The position numbers and the translations under genes were made by a program. Below are positions 8,533 through 15,926 of a stretch of DNA of 25,710 nt, in pieces. Source of the DNA: Peptococcaceae bacterium UBA6116 (GTDB lineage: Bacteria; Bacillota; Desulfitobacteriia; Desulfitobacteriales; Syntrophobotulaceae); contig DIWC01000062.1 in NCBI GenBank assembly GCA_002423425.1, positions 1 through 25,710 of the forward strand, given 5' to 3'. The notes beneath the pieces are model-generated. The model was not told the origin of the DNA and searched no databases. It worked only from the letters and a program-made list of their open reading frames with translations. Position 1 is the stretch's first letter. Every line of letters starts with the position of its first letter.

Positions 8533-8571
8533 AGGGGGCATAACGAAAACTAAAGTTTCGTTACGCCCCCT
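8533..8571. repeat. Long hairpin, possible second terminator
   Basis: AGGGGGCATAACGAAA (8533-8548) pairs with TTTCGTTACGCCCCCT (8556-8571): 16 positions with one A-C mismatch at 8540/8564, loop 7 nt. A T-rich but not pure T tail follows. On the other strand the mismatch becomes a G-U pair. This and the terminator at 8444 fill the 300-bp gap between genes; nothing else is evident there. Confidence 0.6.
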
Positions 8572-8634
8572 TCTATTTTTAACTGAATTTAATTTAGAAA
8601 AAATTAAAATATATTGTTCAATTTTGGGGAAGAT

Positions 8635-8640
8635 TATAAT
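8635..8640 (+). promoter_or_regulatory. -10 element of the GlsB-like gene
   Basis: A perfect TATAAT lies at 8635-8640. The nearest -35 candidate, TTGTTC at 8614-8619, has only a 15-bp spacer. The start of transcription would be about 30 nt before the translation start. Confidence 0.4.
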
Positions 8641-8674
8641 ATAAATAATGCTTAAAAGCAAAGGAGGAATTGAA

Positions 8675-8947
8675 TTGGGCATCATAAGTTGGATTATACT
8701 AGGAGGTCTTGCAGGATGGATTGCAAGTAAAATTGTTGGAAATGATGCTAAAATGGGCGTTGGAATGAATATTATAGTGGGAATAATAGGGGCTTTTCTA
8801 GGCGGATGGATAGTAAGTCTATTTGGAGGAATTGGTATAAGTGGATTTAATATCTGGAGTTTCTTAGTAGCATTATTAGGTTCAGTCATTCTTCTTCTAA
8901 TAGTCAATATTTTTGCTGGAAAGAAAAGGTATAGTCCGAATACTTAA
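8675..8947 (+). CDS. GlsB/YeaQ/YmgE-family stress membrane protein
   Basis: 90 aa with three predicted membrane helices and Gly-rich packing motifs (GLAGWIASK, GAFLGGWIV), the layout of the transglycosylase-associated GlsB/YeaQ family, small stress-induced inner-membrane proteins. I start at TTG 8675, since AAAGGAGG at 8660-8667 is 7 nt upstream and the protein then begins MGIISWIILGG as in its relatives. The ATG at 8648 would lie upstream of that SD and add nine atypical residues. Single gene with its own -10. Confidence 0.88.
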   Translation: MGIISWIILGGLAGWIASKIVGNDAKMGVGMNIIVGIIGAFLGGWIVSLFGGIGISGFNIWSFLVALLGSVILLLIVNIFAGKKRYSPNT

Positions 8948-8974
8948 ATACGAATTTACTTCAATGTGAATCTC

Positions 8975-9003
8975 TTGACAGACTCTATTCAATAGATTAT
9001 AAT
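8975..9003 (+). promoter_or_regulatory. Consensus sigma-A promoter of the pfl operon
   Basis: TTGACA at 8975-8980, exactly 17 bp, TATAAT at 8998-9003: a perfect match to both hexamers. Transcription would start near 9010, just before the riboswitch. Such a strong promoter puts the burden of control on the leader RNA. Confidence 0.85.
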
Positions 9004-9022
9004 TCCATCAAACATTATATAC

Positions 9023-9103
9023 AGACTTTTATTACTGACGGATAAAAAGTGGATAAAACCACAGGGGAATAAAAGTCTAAGATCAGCCGACCGTCTGGGC
9101 AGC
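9023..9103 (+). promoter_or_regulatory. ZTP riboswitch (pfl motif)
   Basis: P1 is AGACTTTTATT (9023-9033) with AATAAAAGTCT (9068-9078). P2 is GTGG (9049-9052) with CCAC (9059-9062), followed by the conserved CAGGGGA. The 3' domain GCCGACCGTCTGGGC (9086-9100) is the pfl-motif signature. The expected pseudoknot is present: GACGG 9037-9041 with CCGTC 9091-9095. This class binds ZTP/ZMP, the alarmone of 10-formyl-tetrahydrofolate shortage, and usually turns one-carbon and purine genes on. Here it controls formate production. Confidence 0.92.
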
Positions 9104-9129
9104 ATTTCATTTTTTGAATGCTGCTTTTT
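9099..9129 (+). terminator. Riboswitch-controlled terminator
   Basis: GCAGCATT (9099-9106) pairs with AATGCTGC (9117-9124) and is followed by five T residues. Its left arm begins inside the aptamer's final GGGC. Ligand binding and terminator formation are therefore mutually exclusive, which predicts a ligand-ON switch. Confidence 0.85.
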
Positions 9130-9180
9130 GTCTTACAAAAAGCAGCAATAATGGCATATGCAAATTCGGAGGTGGAATTT

Positions 9181-11412
9181 ATGAACAATCCGGCATGGGA
9201 AAATTTTAACAGTGGAAACTGGCAAAAAGAAATTGATGTCAGAAGTTTTATCCAGGCAAACTACACACCATACGAGGGCAATGAGGAATTTCTCTCAGCT
9301 GCGACCGAACGCACCAAAATATTGCTTAAAAAGTTAAATCATCTACTGGAATTAGAACGAGAATTTGGCGGTGTTCTTGATATTGATACACAGACGGTAA
9401 GTTCGCTTACAAGTTATAATCCAGGGTATTTAGACAAAGACAGAGAAATCATTGTTGGTCTCCAAACCGATCGTCCCTTAAAAAGAGGCGTGAACCCCTT
9501 TGGCGGGGTAAATACGACACGTAAAGCATGCAAAGCATATGGATACAAGCTTTCTGACAAGGTTGAAAATGAATTTCAGTACAGAACCACCCACAATGAA
9601 GGAGTTTTCCGCGTCTATAATGACGAGATTAAGGCTGCACGTCACAGTGGAATTATTACCGGTCTGCCTGACGCCTATGGCCGCGGCAGAATTATCGGCG
9701 ACTACCGCAGAGTAGCACTCTATGGTGTTGATAAGCTGATCGAGGAAAAGAAAAAAGATAAAACACTTGTGAGCACCTGTATCATGGATACTGAAAACAT
9801 TCGTTTACTTGAAGAGTTATATCAGCAAATTACATTTTTAGGATACCTTAAGGATATGGCATCCATGTATGGCTATGATATTTCACAGCCGGCGTCAAAT
9901 GCCCAAGAAGCGGTACAATGGTTGTATTTTGCTTACTTAGCTTCGATCAAGGAACAAAATGGCGCAGCTATGAGTTTGGGACGAGTAAGTACTTTCCTAG
10001 ACATTTTCTTTGAAAGAGATCTTAACAATAAAGTAATTTCTGAACAACAGGCTCAGGAAATTCTTGACGATTTTATTCTGAAACTGCGCATAGCCAGACA
10101 TCTGCGTACACCTGAGTACAACGAGCTTTTTGCCGGCGATCCGATGTGGATCACAGAAACAATTGGCGGTATGGGCGAAGACGGCAGACCCCTCGTAACC
10201 AAAAGTTCCTTCCGGTTCCTTCATACCCTCTATAATTTAGGCCCATCTGCAGAGCCAAATCTTACTGTACTCTGGTCAAATCGGCTTCCGCAAAACTTCA
10301 AACGTTTTGTCGCCAAAGTATCCTATGAAACTGATGCAATCCAATATGAAAATGATGATCTGATGCGTGTCGAATTTGGTGACGACTATGCCATTTCTTG
10401 CTGCGTATCAGCCATGAGGGTGGGCAAGGATATGCAGTTTTTCGGTGCAAGAGCGAATCTGGCAAAGCTGCTGCTGATGAGCCTCAACGGTGGCCGTGAT
10501 GAAATAAGCGGACAGCAGGTTGCTCCGCCGCATGCTCCTTATGAAGGGGAATACCTGGAATATGACAAAGTTCTGGGAATGCTGAACATCTACCGGGAAT
10601 GGCTGGCCAAAACATATGTCAGCGCCATGAATATCATTCATTATATGCATGATAAATATGCCTATGAAAAGACACAGATGGCTTTGCACGACACCGACGT
10701 TCACCGTTTCATGGCCTTCGGTATCGCAGGGATATCTGTCCTTACAGATTCACTTTCAGCAATAAAGTATGCTAAAGTGAAGTGTATTCGTAATGAAACA
10801 GGATTAATAAATAATTTTGAAATAATTGGTAACTATCCGGCCTTTGGAAACGATGACGACCGCGTGGACAGCATTGCCCAGGAGCAGGTAAAGCTGTTCT
10901 ATGAGGAGTTGAAAAAAAATAAGACTTACAGAAATGCCGAGCATACGTTATCAATTCTGACAATAACTTCAAATGTTGTGTATGGAAAAAAGACCGGTGC
11001 CACTCCGGATGGCAGACAAGCCGGTGAACCTTTTGCTCCCGGCGCGAACCCCATGCACAACCGCGACAAAAACGGCGCCCTTGCCTCCCTGAACTCGGTG
11101 GCCAAACTAACTTACGACATCTGCAAAGATGGCATTTCGAATACCTTTTCCATTGTGCCGCAAGCGCTGGGACATAATAAAGAGGAACGCTGCAATAATC
11201 TGGTATCCATTCTCGACGGCTACTTTGGACAAAAGGGGCATCACCTCAATGTAAATGTGCTTAGCAAAGAAACCCTGATGGAAGCCTATGAAAATCCGGA
11301 TAGACATCCTAATCTGACCATTCGCGTCTCCGGCTATGCAGTAAATTTTCACAAGCTTTCCAAGCAACAGCAGTTGGAAGTCATATCAAGAACTTTTCAT
11401 GAGGTCATGTAA
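9181..11412 (+). CDS. pflB: Formate C-acetyltransferase (pyruvate formate-lyase)
   Basis: 743 aa, close to the family length. The glycyl-radical enzyme converts pyruvate + CoA to acetyl-CoA + formate in the cytoplasm under anoxia. The adjacent catalytic cysteines C407-C408 lie in DDYAISCCVSAMRVGK, and the radical glycine is G718 in TIRVSGYAVNFHKL near the C-terminus, both in the classical PflB context rather than that of diol dehydratases. I start at ATG 9181, preceded by CGGAGGTGG; the in-frame ATG at 9118 lies inside the terminator hairpin. It overlaps pflA by one base. Expression is expected to depend on ZTP through the leader, so formate would be made when formyl-folate is short. Confidence 0.97.
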   Translation: MNNPAWENFNSGNWQKEIDVRSFIQANYTPYEGNEEFLSAATERTKILLKKLNHLLELEREFGGVLDIDTQTVSSLTSYNPGYLDKDREIIVGLQTDRPLKRGVNPFGGVNTTRKACKAYGYKLSDKVENEFQYRTTHNEGVFRVYNDEIKAARHSGIITGLPDAYGRGRIIGDYRRVALYGVDKLIEEKKKDKTLVSTCIMDTENIRLLEELYQQITFLGYLKDMASMYGYDISQPASNAQEAVQWLYFAYLASIKEQNGAAMSLGRVSTFLDIFFERDLNNKVISEQQAQEILDDFILKLRIARHLRTPEYNELFAGDPMWITETIGGMGEDGRPLVTKSSFRFLHTLYNLGPSAEPNLTVLWSNRLPQNFKRFVAKVSYETDAIQYENDDLMRVEFGDDYAISCCVSAMRVGKDMQFFGARANLAKLLLMSLNGGRDEISGQQVAPPHAPYEGEYLEYDKVLGMLNIYREWLAKTYVSAMNIIHYMHDKYAYEKTQMALHDTDVHRFMAFGIAGISVLTDSLSAIKYAKVKCIRNETGLINNFEIIGNYPAFGNDDDRVDSIAQEQVKLFYEELKKNKTYRNAEHTLSILTITSNVVYGKKTGATPDGRQAGEPFAPGANPMHNRDKNGALASLNSVAKLTYDICKDGISNTFSIVPQALGHNKEERCNNLVSILDGYFGQKGHHLNVNVLSKETLMEAYENPDRHPNLTIRVSGYAVNFHKLSKQQQLEVISRTFHEVM

Positions 11413-12140
11413 TGAAAGGACGAATTCATTCCTTTCAAAGCCTGGGCGCTGTCGATGGACCCGGAATACGGTATGTGATCTTTATGCAGGGGTGTACCCT
11501 GCGCTGTGCCTACTGCCACAACCCGGATACATGGAACACTAAGACCGGAGAAGAATACAGCGTTGATGAGGTGTTGGCAAAAATTATGCGGTACAAACCC
11601 TATTTTGGCGCAAACGGCGGCGTAACCGTTTCCGGCGGTGAACCTTTACTGCAGTGGGAGTTTGTATCCGGGTTATTTCGACGGCTGCATGAGATAGGTG
11701 TTCACACGGCCCTGGACACCGCCGGAATAGGAAATTTGGCCGGAGCCAGAGAAGTACTGCTCCATACTGATTTAGTCCTTTGTGATTTGAAATTCTCCAC
11801 TGAAGCTGATTATCTGCATTACTGCAAAGGCAGCATAAATACCGTCATCTCATTTTTAAAACTTACCGAGACTATGGATGTGCCCCTGTGGATCCGTCAT
11901 GTAATCGTCCCCAAATTGACCGACAGTGAAGAAAATATTCTGAGAATCTCCTCAATATCCGCACAGTTCTCCAATTTGCAGAAGCTGCAATTGCTGCCAT
12001 TTAAAAAGATGTGCCTCAGCAAATATAATGCTCTGGGCATCAATTTCCCGCTAGGCAATTACGATGAATGTCCAGACTCTGGTATTGAAAAGCTGTCTAA
12101 ATTGGCAGAAGATTATTTGGCTAACTGTATTTTTGAATGA
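11412..12140 (+). CDS. pflA: Pyruvate formate-lyase activating enzyme
   Basis: 242 aa radical-SAM enzyme that installs the glycyl radical on PflB. The [4Fe-4S] ligands are C28, C32 and C35 in GCTLRCAYCHNP, and the SAM-binding motif SGGEPL follows. The N-terminal IHSFQSLGAVDGPGIRYV is typical of PflA. There is no extra ferredoxin-type cluster domain, which separates it from activases of other glycyl-radical enzymes. The start codon overlaps the pflB stop (TAATG), so the two are translationally coupled. No clear terminator follows; the next gene remnant lies on the opposite strand. Confidence 0.96.
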   Translation: MKGRIHSFQSLGAVDGPGIRYVIFMQGCTLRCAYCHNPDTWNTKTGEEYSVDEVLAKIMRYKPYFGANGGVTVSGGEPLLQWEFVSGLFRRLHEIGVHTALDTAGIGNLAGAREVLLHTDLVLCDLKFSTEADYLHYCKGSINTVISFLKLTETMDVPLWIRHVIVPKLTDSEENILRISSISAQFSNLQKLQLLPFKKMCLSKYNALGINFPLGNYDECPDSGIEKLSKLAEDYLANCIFE

Positions 12141-12176
12141 TTCTATTCTGTTATTTTTGCTTTCGCTTTAGCTCCA

Positions 12177-12705
12177 TCAAAGTTGTAGCTCGGTATTTCC
12201 TTTGAAATAAAAGCGGTCATAAAAAAATGAACCGATCACCGTTATGATTAATAGTATAAAACTAATGATTGCTGCCGGATCTTCTTTTATAGCAGCGGAC
12301 ACTGCCGATAAATGCGAATAGGCTGAATAAGGATCATAAGGGTTTATCTATTGTTGGGGAGATAATAAAACGCTTTTTAAATATTTTTTACCCCAGCTTC
12401 GCAAATAGTTCCTGCAATGTACCAAAAGGACAGAGCAGACCGCAAAAACTTCTGCGGAAAAGAAACGCCAGAACTACTGTTAATACCAGCAATATGACTG
12501 TACCGGAATATATTTTTTTAACAAAGCTCCCCATAAAGAGCAACGCATACAAACTCTCCAGTGCTCCAAAGGGATAAAGTGCATGTATGGATGGGGCTTT
12601 TCCCCCTCCAAGAATCTGATGCATATATGATTCAAAGGTTACCCATGCCAGTAACCCGACTAAAACAATCATCCTGAGCTATTTAGCTATTTTATTCCAA
12701 GTCAT
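12177..12705 (-). pseudogene. Decayed NapH-like 4Fe-4S membrane protein
   Basis: From ATG 12705 (GAGGTG upstream) the frame reads MTWNKIAK, then TAG at 12679-12681, then a good membrane-protein sequence with the cluster-binding FRRSFCGLLCPFGTLQE typical of NapH/NosR/YccM-type ferredoxin membrane proteins. It stops at TAA 12388-12390 because of one extra base in a run of four G. Shifting frame there restores KLGKKYLKS and later NPYDPYSAYSHLS and a last membrane helix, but with another TAG at 12348-12350, an apparent internal deletion and no second CxxxC cluster motif. Such proteins pass electrons across the membrane. This copy is dead or severely truncated. It lies downstream of the DUF2680 gene on the same strand. 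Confidence 0.75.
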
Positions 12706-12767
12706 CTAAAACACCTCTTCATTATCTGAATAAACTTTATTTGATTTACCGTCTTCTGAAAAGCAAG

Positions 12768-12811
12768 GCCCATTACCAGAAAGGTTACATTTTACCCCCC
12801 AGGTAATGGGC
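12768..12811 (-). terminator. Inverted repeat after the DUF2680 gene
   Basis: GCCCATTACC (12768-12777) and GGTAATGGGC (12802-12811) are exact inverted copies with a 24-nt loop. On the minus strand the stem is followed by CTTGCTTTTC. It is a likely though imperfect terminator between the DUF2680 gene and the NapH-like remnant. Confidence 0.45.
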
Positions 12812-12825
12812 ATCTAGAAATGTTT

Positions 12826-13302
12826 TTACTTATTTATTCCTCTTCCTGCTCCCATTCCTCCGCCAAATCCACTGCCATCGCAAGTACCTGCACCATTATT
12901 TCTTCCGGCGCCCATATTTCCCTGTCCTAAACCGGCACAATTTCCGCCGCCAAGCCCTTCATTCCCTGTGCCATTACAAGCAGCCCGATTGTTGTTAATT
13001 CTTGTTAATATCTGGTCAGCTTGCTGTTGAGTAAGAGTACCATCCTTTACTCTTTGTTCCAGAGCAGCCTTTCTCTGTTCCAGCATTTGAGTTTTAAATT
13101 CGTCCAGTTTGCCTGCATCCTTTGCAATAGTACCATAAGTCTTGCCACCGTCATGTTCCGTGTTTACATCTGTAATGCTTTTTCCTGTTACCGCTGCCGC
13201 AATATCTGCCGGCGTTTTTATATCGGCAGCATAAACGATCCCTGATAATCCCAGTACTCCGATAGCTGTAACCAAGACGATAAGTTTTTTGACGTTTTTC
13301 AT
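12826..13302 (-). CDS. Secreted DUF2680-type protein with Gly/Cys-rich tail
   Basis: 158 aa. A signal peptide (about 1-26, cleavage after VYA) is followed by a helical domain with KSITDV and DGTLTQQQADQIL, the pattern I associate with DUF2680 secreted proteins of Bacillota. The tail from about 105 is low-complexity Gly/Asn/Met with three Cys (ACNG, NCAG, TCDG), which may bind metal; that is inference. ATG 13302 is used because GGGAG is 8 nt upstream; a GTG nine bases earlier is in frame but worse placed. It diverges from the response-regulator gene across three 11-bp-spaced repeats, so it is a likely target of that regulator. Confidence 0.75.
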   Translation of the reverse strand: MKNVKKLIVLVTAIGVLGLSGIVYAADIKTPADIAAAVTGKSITDVNTEHDGGKTYGTIAKDAGKLDEFKTQMLEQRKAALEQRVKDGTLTQQQADQILTRINNNRAACNGTGNEGLGGGNCAGLGQGNMGAGRNNGAGTCDGSGFGGGMGAGRGINK

Positions 13303-13364
13303 AATTTGCACTCCCTTTTTTTTATTTAAAAGTTTAGTTTTATTTTAGAAATAAAATGTGACGA

Positions 13365-13394
13365 AAGTTTGACAAAAGTTTGAAGCAAGTTTGA
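13365..13394. promoter_or_regulatory. Three direct repeats AAGTTTGA at exact 11-bp spacing
   Basis: AAGTTTGA begins at 13365, 13376 and 13387. Helical-turn spacing of direct repeats is the normal operator design for OmpR/PhoB-family response regulators, and such a gene starts about 130 bp away. The array lies between that gene and the divergent DUF2680 gene and could serve both. Confidence 0.75.
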
Positions 13395-13441
13395 CATTTC
13401 TGCAGCCATAATTTTGTCACGAATTTGTTATATTAAAATGA

Positions 13442-13447
13442 TATAAT
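13442..13447 (+). promoter_or_regulatory. -10 element of the response-regulator gene
   Basis: Perfect TATAAT at 13442-13447 without a matching -35 at 16-18 bp. This fits a promoter that needs an activator bound at the upstream repeats. Confidence 0.45.
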
Positions 13448-13521
13448 ATAAAAAAACGCACCTCATGTCATTCTAAAAGGGGTGTTTCTCTTTAATCACA
13501 AATGGATTGGAGTGCTTCAAA

Positions 13522-14214
13522 TTGAAAAGGCATATTTTAATTGCTGACGATAACGAAGGAATTATTGATATATTAAAAGCTTATGTTGCCAAAGAGGGGT
13601 TCATCCCAGTCATCGCCTATGACGGCGAAGAAGCGATCCATATGTTTAACCAATACTCTCCCCACCTTATTTTGCTTGATGTGATGATGCCCAAAAAGGA
13701 TGGCTTTGAGATTTGCCGTGAGATACGCCAAAGCTCCAATGTCCCGATTATTATGATTACCGCCAAAAGTGAAGATGCCGACCGTATTATGGGATTGGAT
13801 ATCGGAGCAGATGATTACATTGTTAAACCCTTCAGCCCAGGTGAAGTGATGGCACGCATTCGTGCAGTGCTAAGACGAATCGATATCCCTGAAGAAGACA
13901 AGACGGATATCGTAAGTCATCCGGGGCTTGAAATTAACATTTCCGACTATTATGTCAAAATAAACGGTAAATCTGTAAACCTTACGAAAAAGGAAATAGA
14001 AATATTATGGCTTTTGGCCTCTCATCCCGGCAAGGTTTATTCACGGGACAACCTTTTAAATAGTATCTGGGGCTATGAGTATTTTGGTGATGACCGTACG
14101 GTTGATACACATATTAAAAGGCTCCGGGCGAAAATTGATATTCCCGGAACCTTCAGCTGGGAGATAAAAACCATATGGGGTGTAGGATATAAATTTGAGG
14201 TGAAGCATGTTTAA
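13522..14214 (+). CDS. OmpR/PhoB-family response regulator
   Basis: 230 aa. Receiver domain: acidic pair D9-D10, phosphorylation site D53 in LLDVMMPKKDG, switch Thr in MITAKS, K102 in DDYIVKPF. A winged-helix DNA-binding domain follows (about 130-228, with DRTVDTHIKRLRAKI as recognition helix). I chose TTG 13522, 8-9 nt after GGAG, giving MKRHILIADD; an upstream TTG at 13507 overlaps that SD. Its stop overlaps the start of a histidine-kinase gene that is cut after 40 codons, so the regulator is now an orphan here. It probably binds the AAGTTTGA repeats upstream. Family is certain; the signal is unknown. Confidence 0.93.
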   Translation: MKRHILIADDNEGIIDILKAYVAKEGFIPVIAYDGEEAIHMFNQYSPHLILLDVMMPKKDGFEICREIRQSSNVPIIMITAKSEDADRIMGLDIGADDYIVKPFSPGEVMARIRAVLRRIDIPEEDKTDIVSHPGLEINISDYYVKINGKSVNLTKKEIEILWLLASHPGKVYSRDNLLNSIWGYEYFGDDRTVDTHIKRLRAKIDIPGTFSWEIKTIWGVGYKFEVKHV

Positions 14215-14329
14215 AAAAAGATTGCCTTCAAAACAGGAATGGGGATGGGGACCGGCTCCGGTCAAAGTCATACTTTCTATTCAGGACCGCTTTCTCTTGA
14301 AGAATAAAGTCCTGGTTTATCAAATATAA
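14207..14329 (+). pseudogene. Truncated sensor histidine kinase (first 40 codons)
   Basis: An ATG at 14207, overlapping the regulator's stop by 8 bases, begins MFKKRLPSKQEWGWGP and ends in TAA after LLKNKVLVYQI. Position, coupling and the run-up to a first membrane helix are what one expects of the partner kinase of a two-component pair. Nothing kinase-like (no H-box, no N/G boxes) follows before the opposite-strand HlyD gene. I infer a deletion or rearrangement whose junction is near 14320-14390. The identification rests on context more than on sequence. Confidence 0.6.
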
Positions 14330-14378
14330 TTGTGGTTACGATTGCAATGTATGGACAAAATAGATGCAGTGCTAATTC

Positions 14379-14409
14379 AGGAGGTAACATCAATGAACGT
14401 CATTGATTA
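14379..14409 (+). other. Orphan translation start and palindrome (gene-start remnant)
   Basis: An excellent SD (AGGAGGT at 14380-14386) is followed after 8 nt by ATG 14394 and the five-codon frame MNVID-stop. The region also holds a perfect inverted repeat ATCAATGA (14389-14396) / TCATTGAT (14400-14407). It looks like the beginning of a lost gene at a rearrangement junction, or a leader peptide with nothing left to lead. Confidence 0.4.
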
Positions 14410-14432
14410 AAGATATCTAAAAGTCTAATGTA

Positions 14433-15887
14433 CTATTCGGTCTGCAGTTTTACATCTGCCATCATTCCCGGCTTAAGTTTTCCATCGGTGTTTTTTACCA
14501 AAATTTCTACCGGGAACATTCCGGTCTTTGGATCACTGGCCGGCGCTATGCTCACCACCGTACCCTGAGCGACTGCACCGATGGCTTGAATATTAATATC
14601 GGCTTTCGTTCCGATCTTCACTTTAGAAATATACGTTTCTGTTACATTGATATGCACTTTCACGTTTTGAGCATTAATCAAGGTGATTGCTGCTGCCTGC
14701 GGAGAGGCCATATCACCGACGGTAATGTTTTTGAAGGCAACTTCTCCTGACATCGGTGCTTTCACTACACAATCAGTCACTTTCTTTTGAGCAAGTTCAA
14801 GCGCCGCCTTGGCACCTTCCATTTGGGCCTGAGTCGTATCAACTTTGGTCTTGCCGCCGTCAAGGTCGACCTGGGAGATTGCTCCTGCCTTAAACAGTTC
14901 CTGCAGCCGGGCATAATTGGCTGCCGCATCATCATATGCTGCTTGCGCCGGCACGACATTGGCTGCGGCCTGCTTGACCTGCAGCTCCAGATCCGTGCTG
15001 TCCAATACAAACAGCACTTCACCCTTTTCTACTTTTTGGCCGATATTCACATTGATCGCACTGACTTTACCGGAAACATTCGGCGTTACCGCCATTTGAT
15101 CTGCGGCTTCAATTGAGCTGCTGTAATCGTTCCCAGACTTTGAGGCCGTAGTTTCCGGATTGTTATTCTTCAATGCTGCACTGGAAGGATTTTCTTTAAT
15201 ATGGATTTTCACCGTGGCATTCATACCAAAGGTCAACGGAAGATTATCTTTATTTTCAATGAGAACTTTTACCGGAATCAGCTGCGTTACTTTTGTATAG
15301 GTCCCACTTGTACTAAAACTTGAGGTACCGGAAAAATAGGTTTGAGTGGTCCGGTCAATATCGCTAACTACGCCTTTGAACGTTTTCCCGGGATAAGCAT
15401 CGATTTTCACATCAACGGTTTGACCTACCTTAATTTTAATAATATCTGTTTCTTCTATATTAACCCCTATATACAGATTGTCCGTATCGGCAACCACCGC
15501 AAGTTGCGTTGCCGGAGACACCATCTGCCCCTCGATCCCGTTGTTTTCCACAACCGTTCCGGCAATGGGGGAAGTAATATAGGGCAGAACCCCCTGCCGG
15601 CCCAGAATCTGATTCTTATCAACGCGCTCGCCTTCCTTGGCGTTCCATTCAAGTAATTCTCCCGCCATGTTGGGGGTGATTGTATACATCTTTGCTGTTA
15701 CTTTGGCATTATCCGTAGAAAAATAATTCCTGCTGATGCTGAAATAATATAAACCTGCACAGCCGGCGGCCAGTACAATCACGATCAGAATAGGCAGTAT
15801 AATTGCTTTCCTGCTTTTTTTGCTTTTTTCTTTGTTTCCCTGTTCATTTAAGTTTTGCTGATTTTGGGTGCTTGATTTTTCTTCCAT
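14433..15887 (-). CDS. HlyD-type efflux adaptor with two tandem adaptor modules
   Basis: 484 aa. Cytoplasmic Lys-rich start, one membrane anchor (about 28-50), then two periplasmic-adaptor-like modules. Module 1 (about 55-235) resembles EmrA: STDNAKVTAK, a barrel-sandwich half (ITPNMAGELLEWNAKEGERV), the second half (TSPIAGTVVENNGIEGQMVSP) without a hairpin between, then a beta-barrel. Module 2 (about 262-484) starts again with VTPNVSGKVSAINVNIGQKVEK, has an Ala-rich coiled-coil hairpin, and ends with VKAPMSGEVAFKN and a barrel domain. Single-module proteins are the rule. ATG 15887 follows AGGAG. It is the last gene of the MarR-ABC-ABC operon, 39 bp after the second ABC gene, and presumably links export to the cell envelope. 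It ends in TAG. Confidence 0.87.
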   Translation of the reverse strand: MEEKSSTQNQQNLNEQGNKEKSKKSRKAIILPILIVIVLAAGCAGLYYFSISRNYFSTDNAKVTAKMYTITPNMAGELLEWNAKEGERVDKNQILGRQGVLPYITSPIAGTVVENNGIEGQMVSPATQLAVVADTDNLYIGVNIEETDIIKIKVGQTVDVKIDAYPGKTFKGVVSDIDRTTQTYFSGTSSFSTSGTYTKVTQLIPVKVLIENKDNLPLTFGMNATVKIHIKENPSSAALKNNNPETTASKSGNDYSSSIEAADQMAVTPNVSGKVSAINVNIGQKVEKGEVLFVLDSTDLELQVKQAAANVVPAQAAYDDAAANYARLQELFKAGAISQVDLDGGKTKVDTTQAQMEGAKAALELAQKKVTDCVVKAPMSGEVAFKNITVGDMASPQAAAITLINAQNVKVHINVTETYISKVKIGTKADINIQAIGAVAQGTVVSIAPASDPKTGMFPVEILVKNTDGKLKPGMMADVKLQTE

Positions 15888-15926
15888 ATCCGTGGCTCCT
15901 CCCTTTCTTTCACTAACAATTATGAC

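Noticed and set aside
8410..8907. Minus-strand open frame opposite the GlsB-like gene
   Set aside because: Pro/Ile-rich low-quality composition typical of the antisense of a membrane protein, and it runs through two terminator-like hairpins.
9118..9180. Upstream ATG as the pflB start
   Set aside because: It lies inside the riboswitch terminator stem and has no SD; ATG 9181 has a strong SD and gives the family N-terminus.
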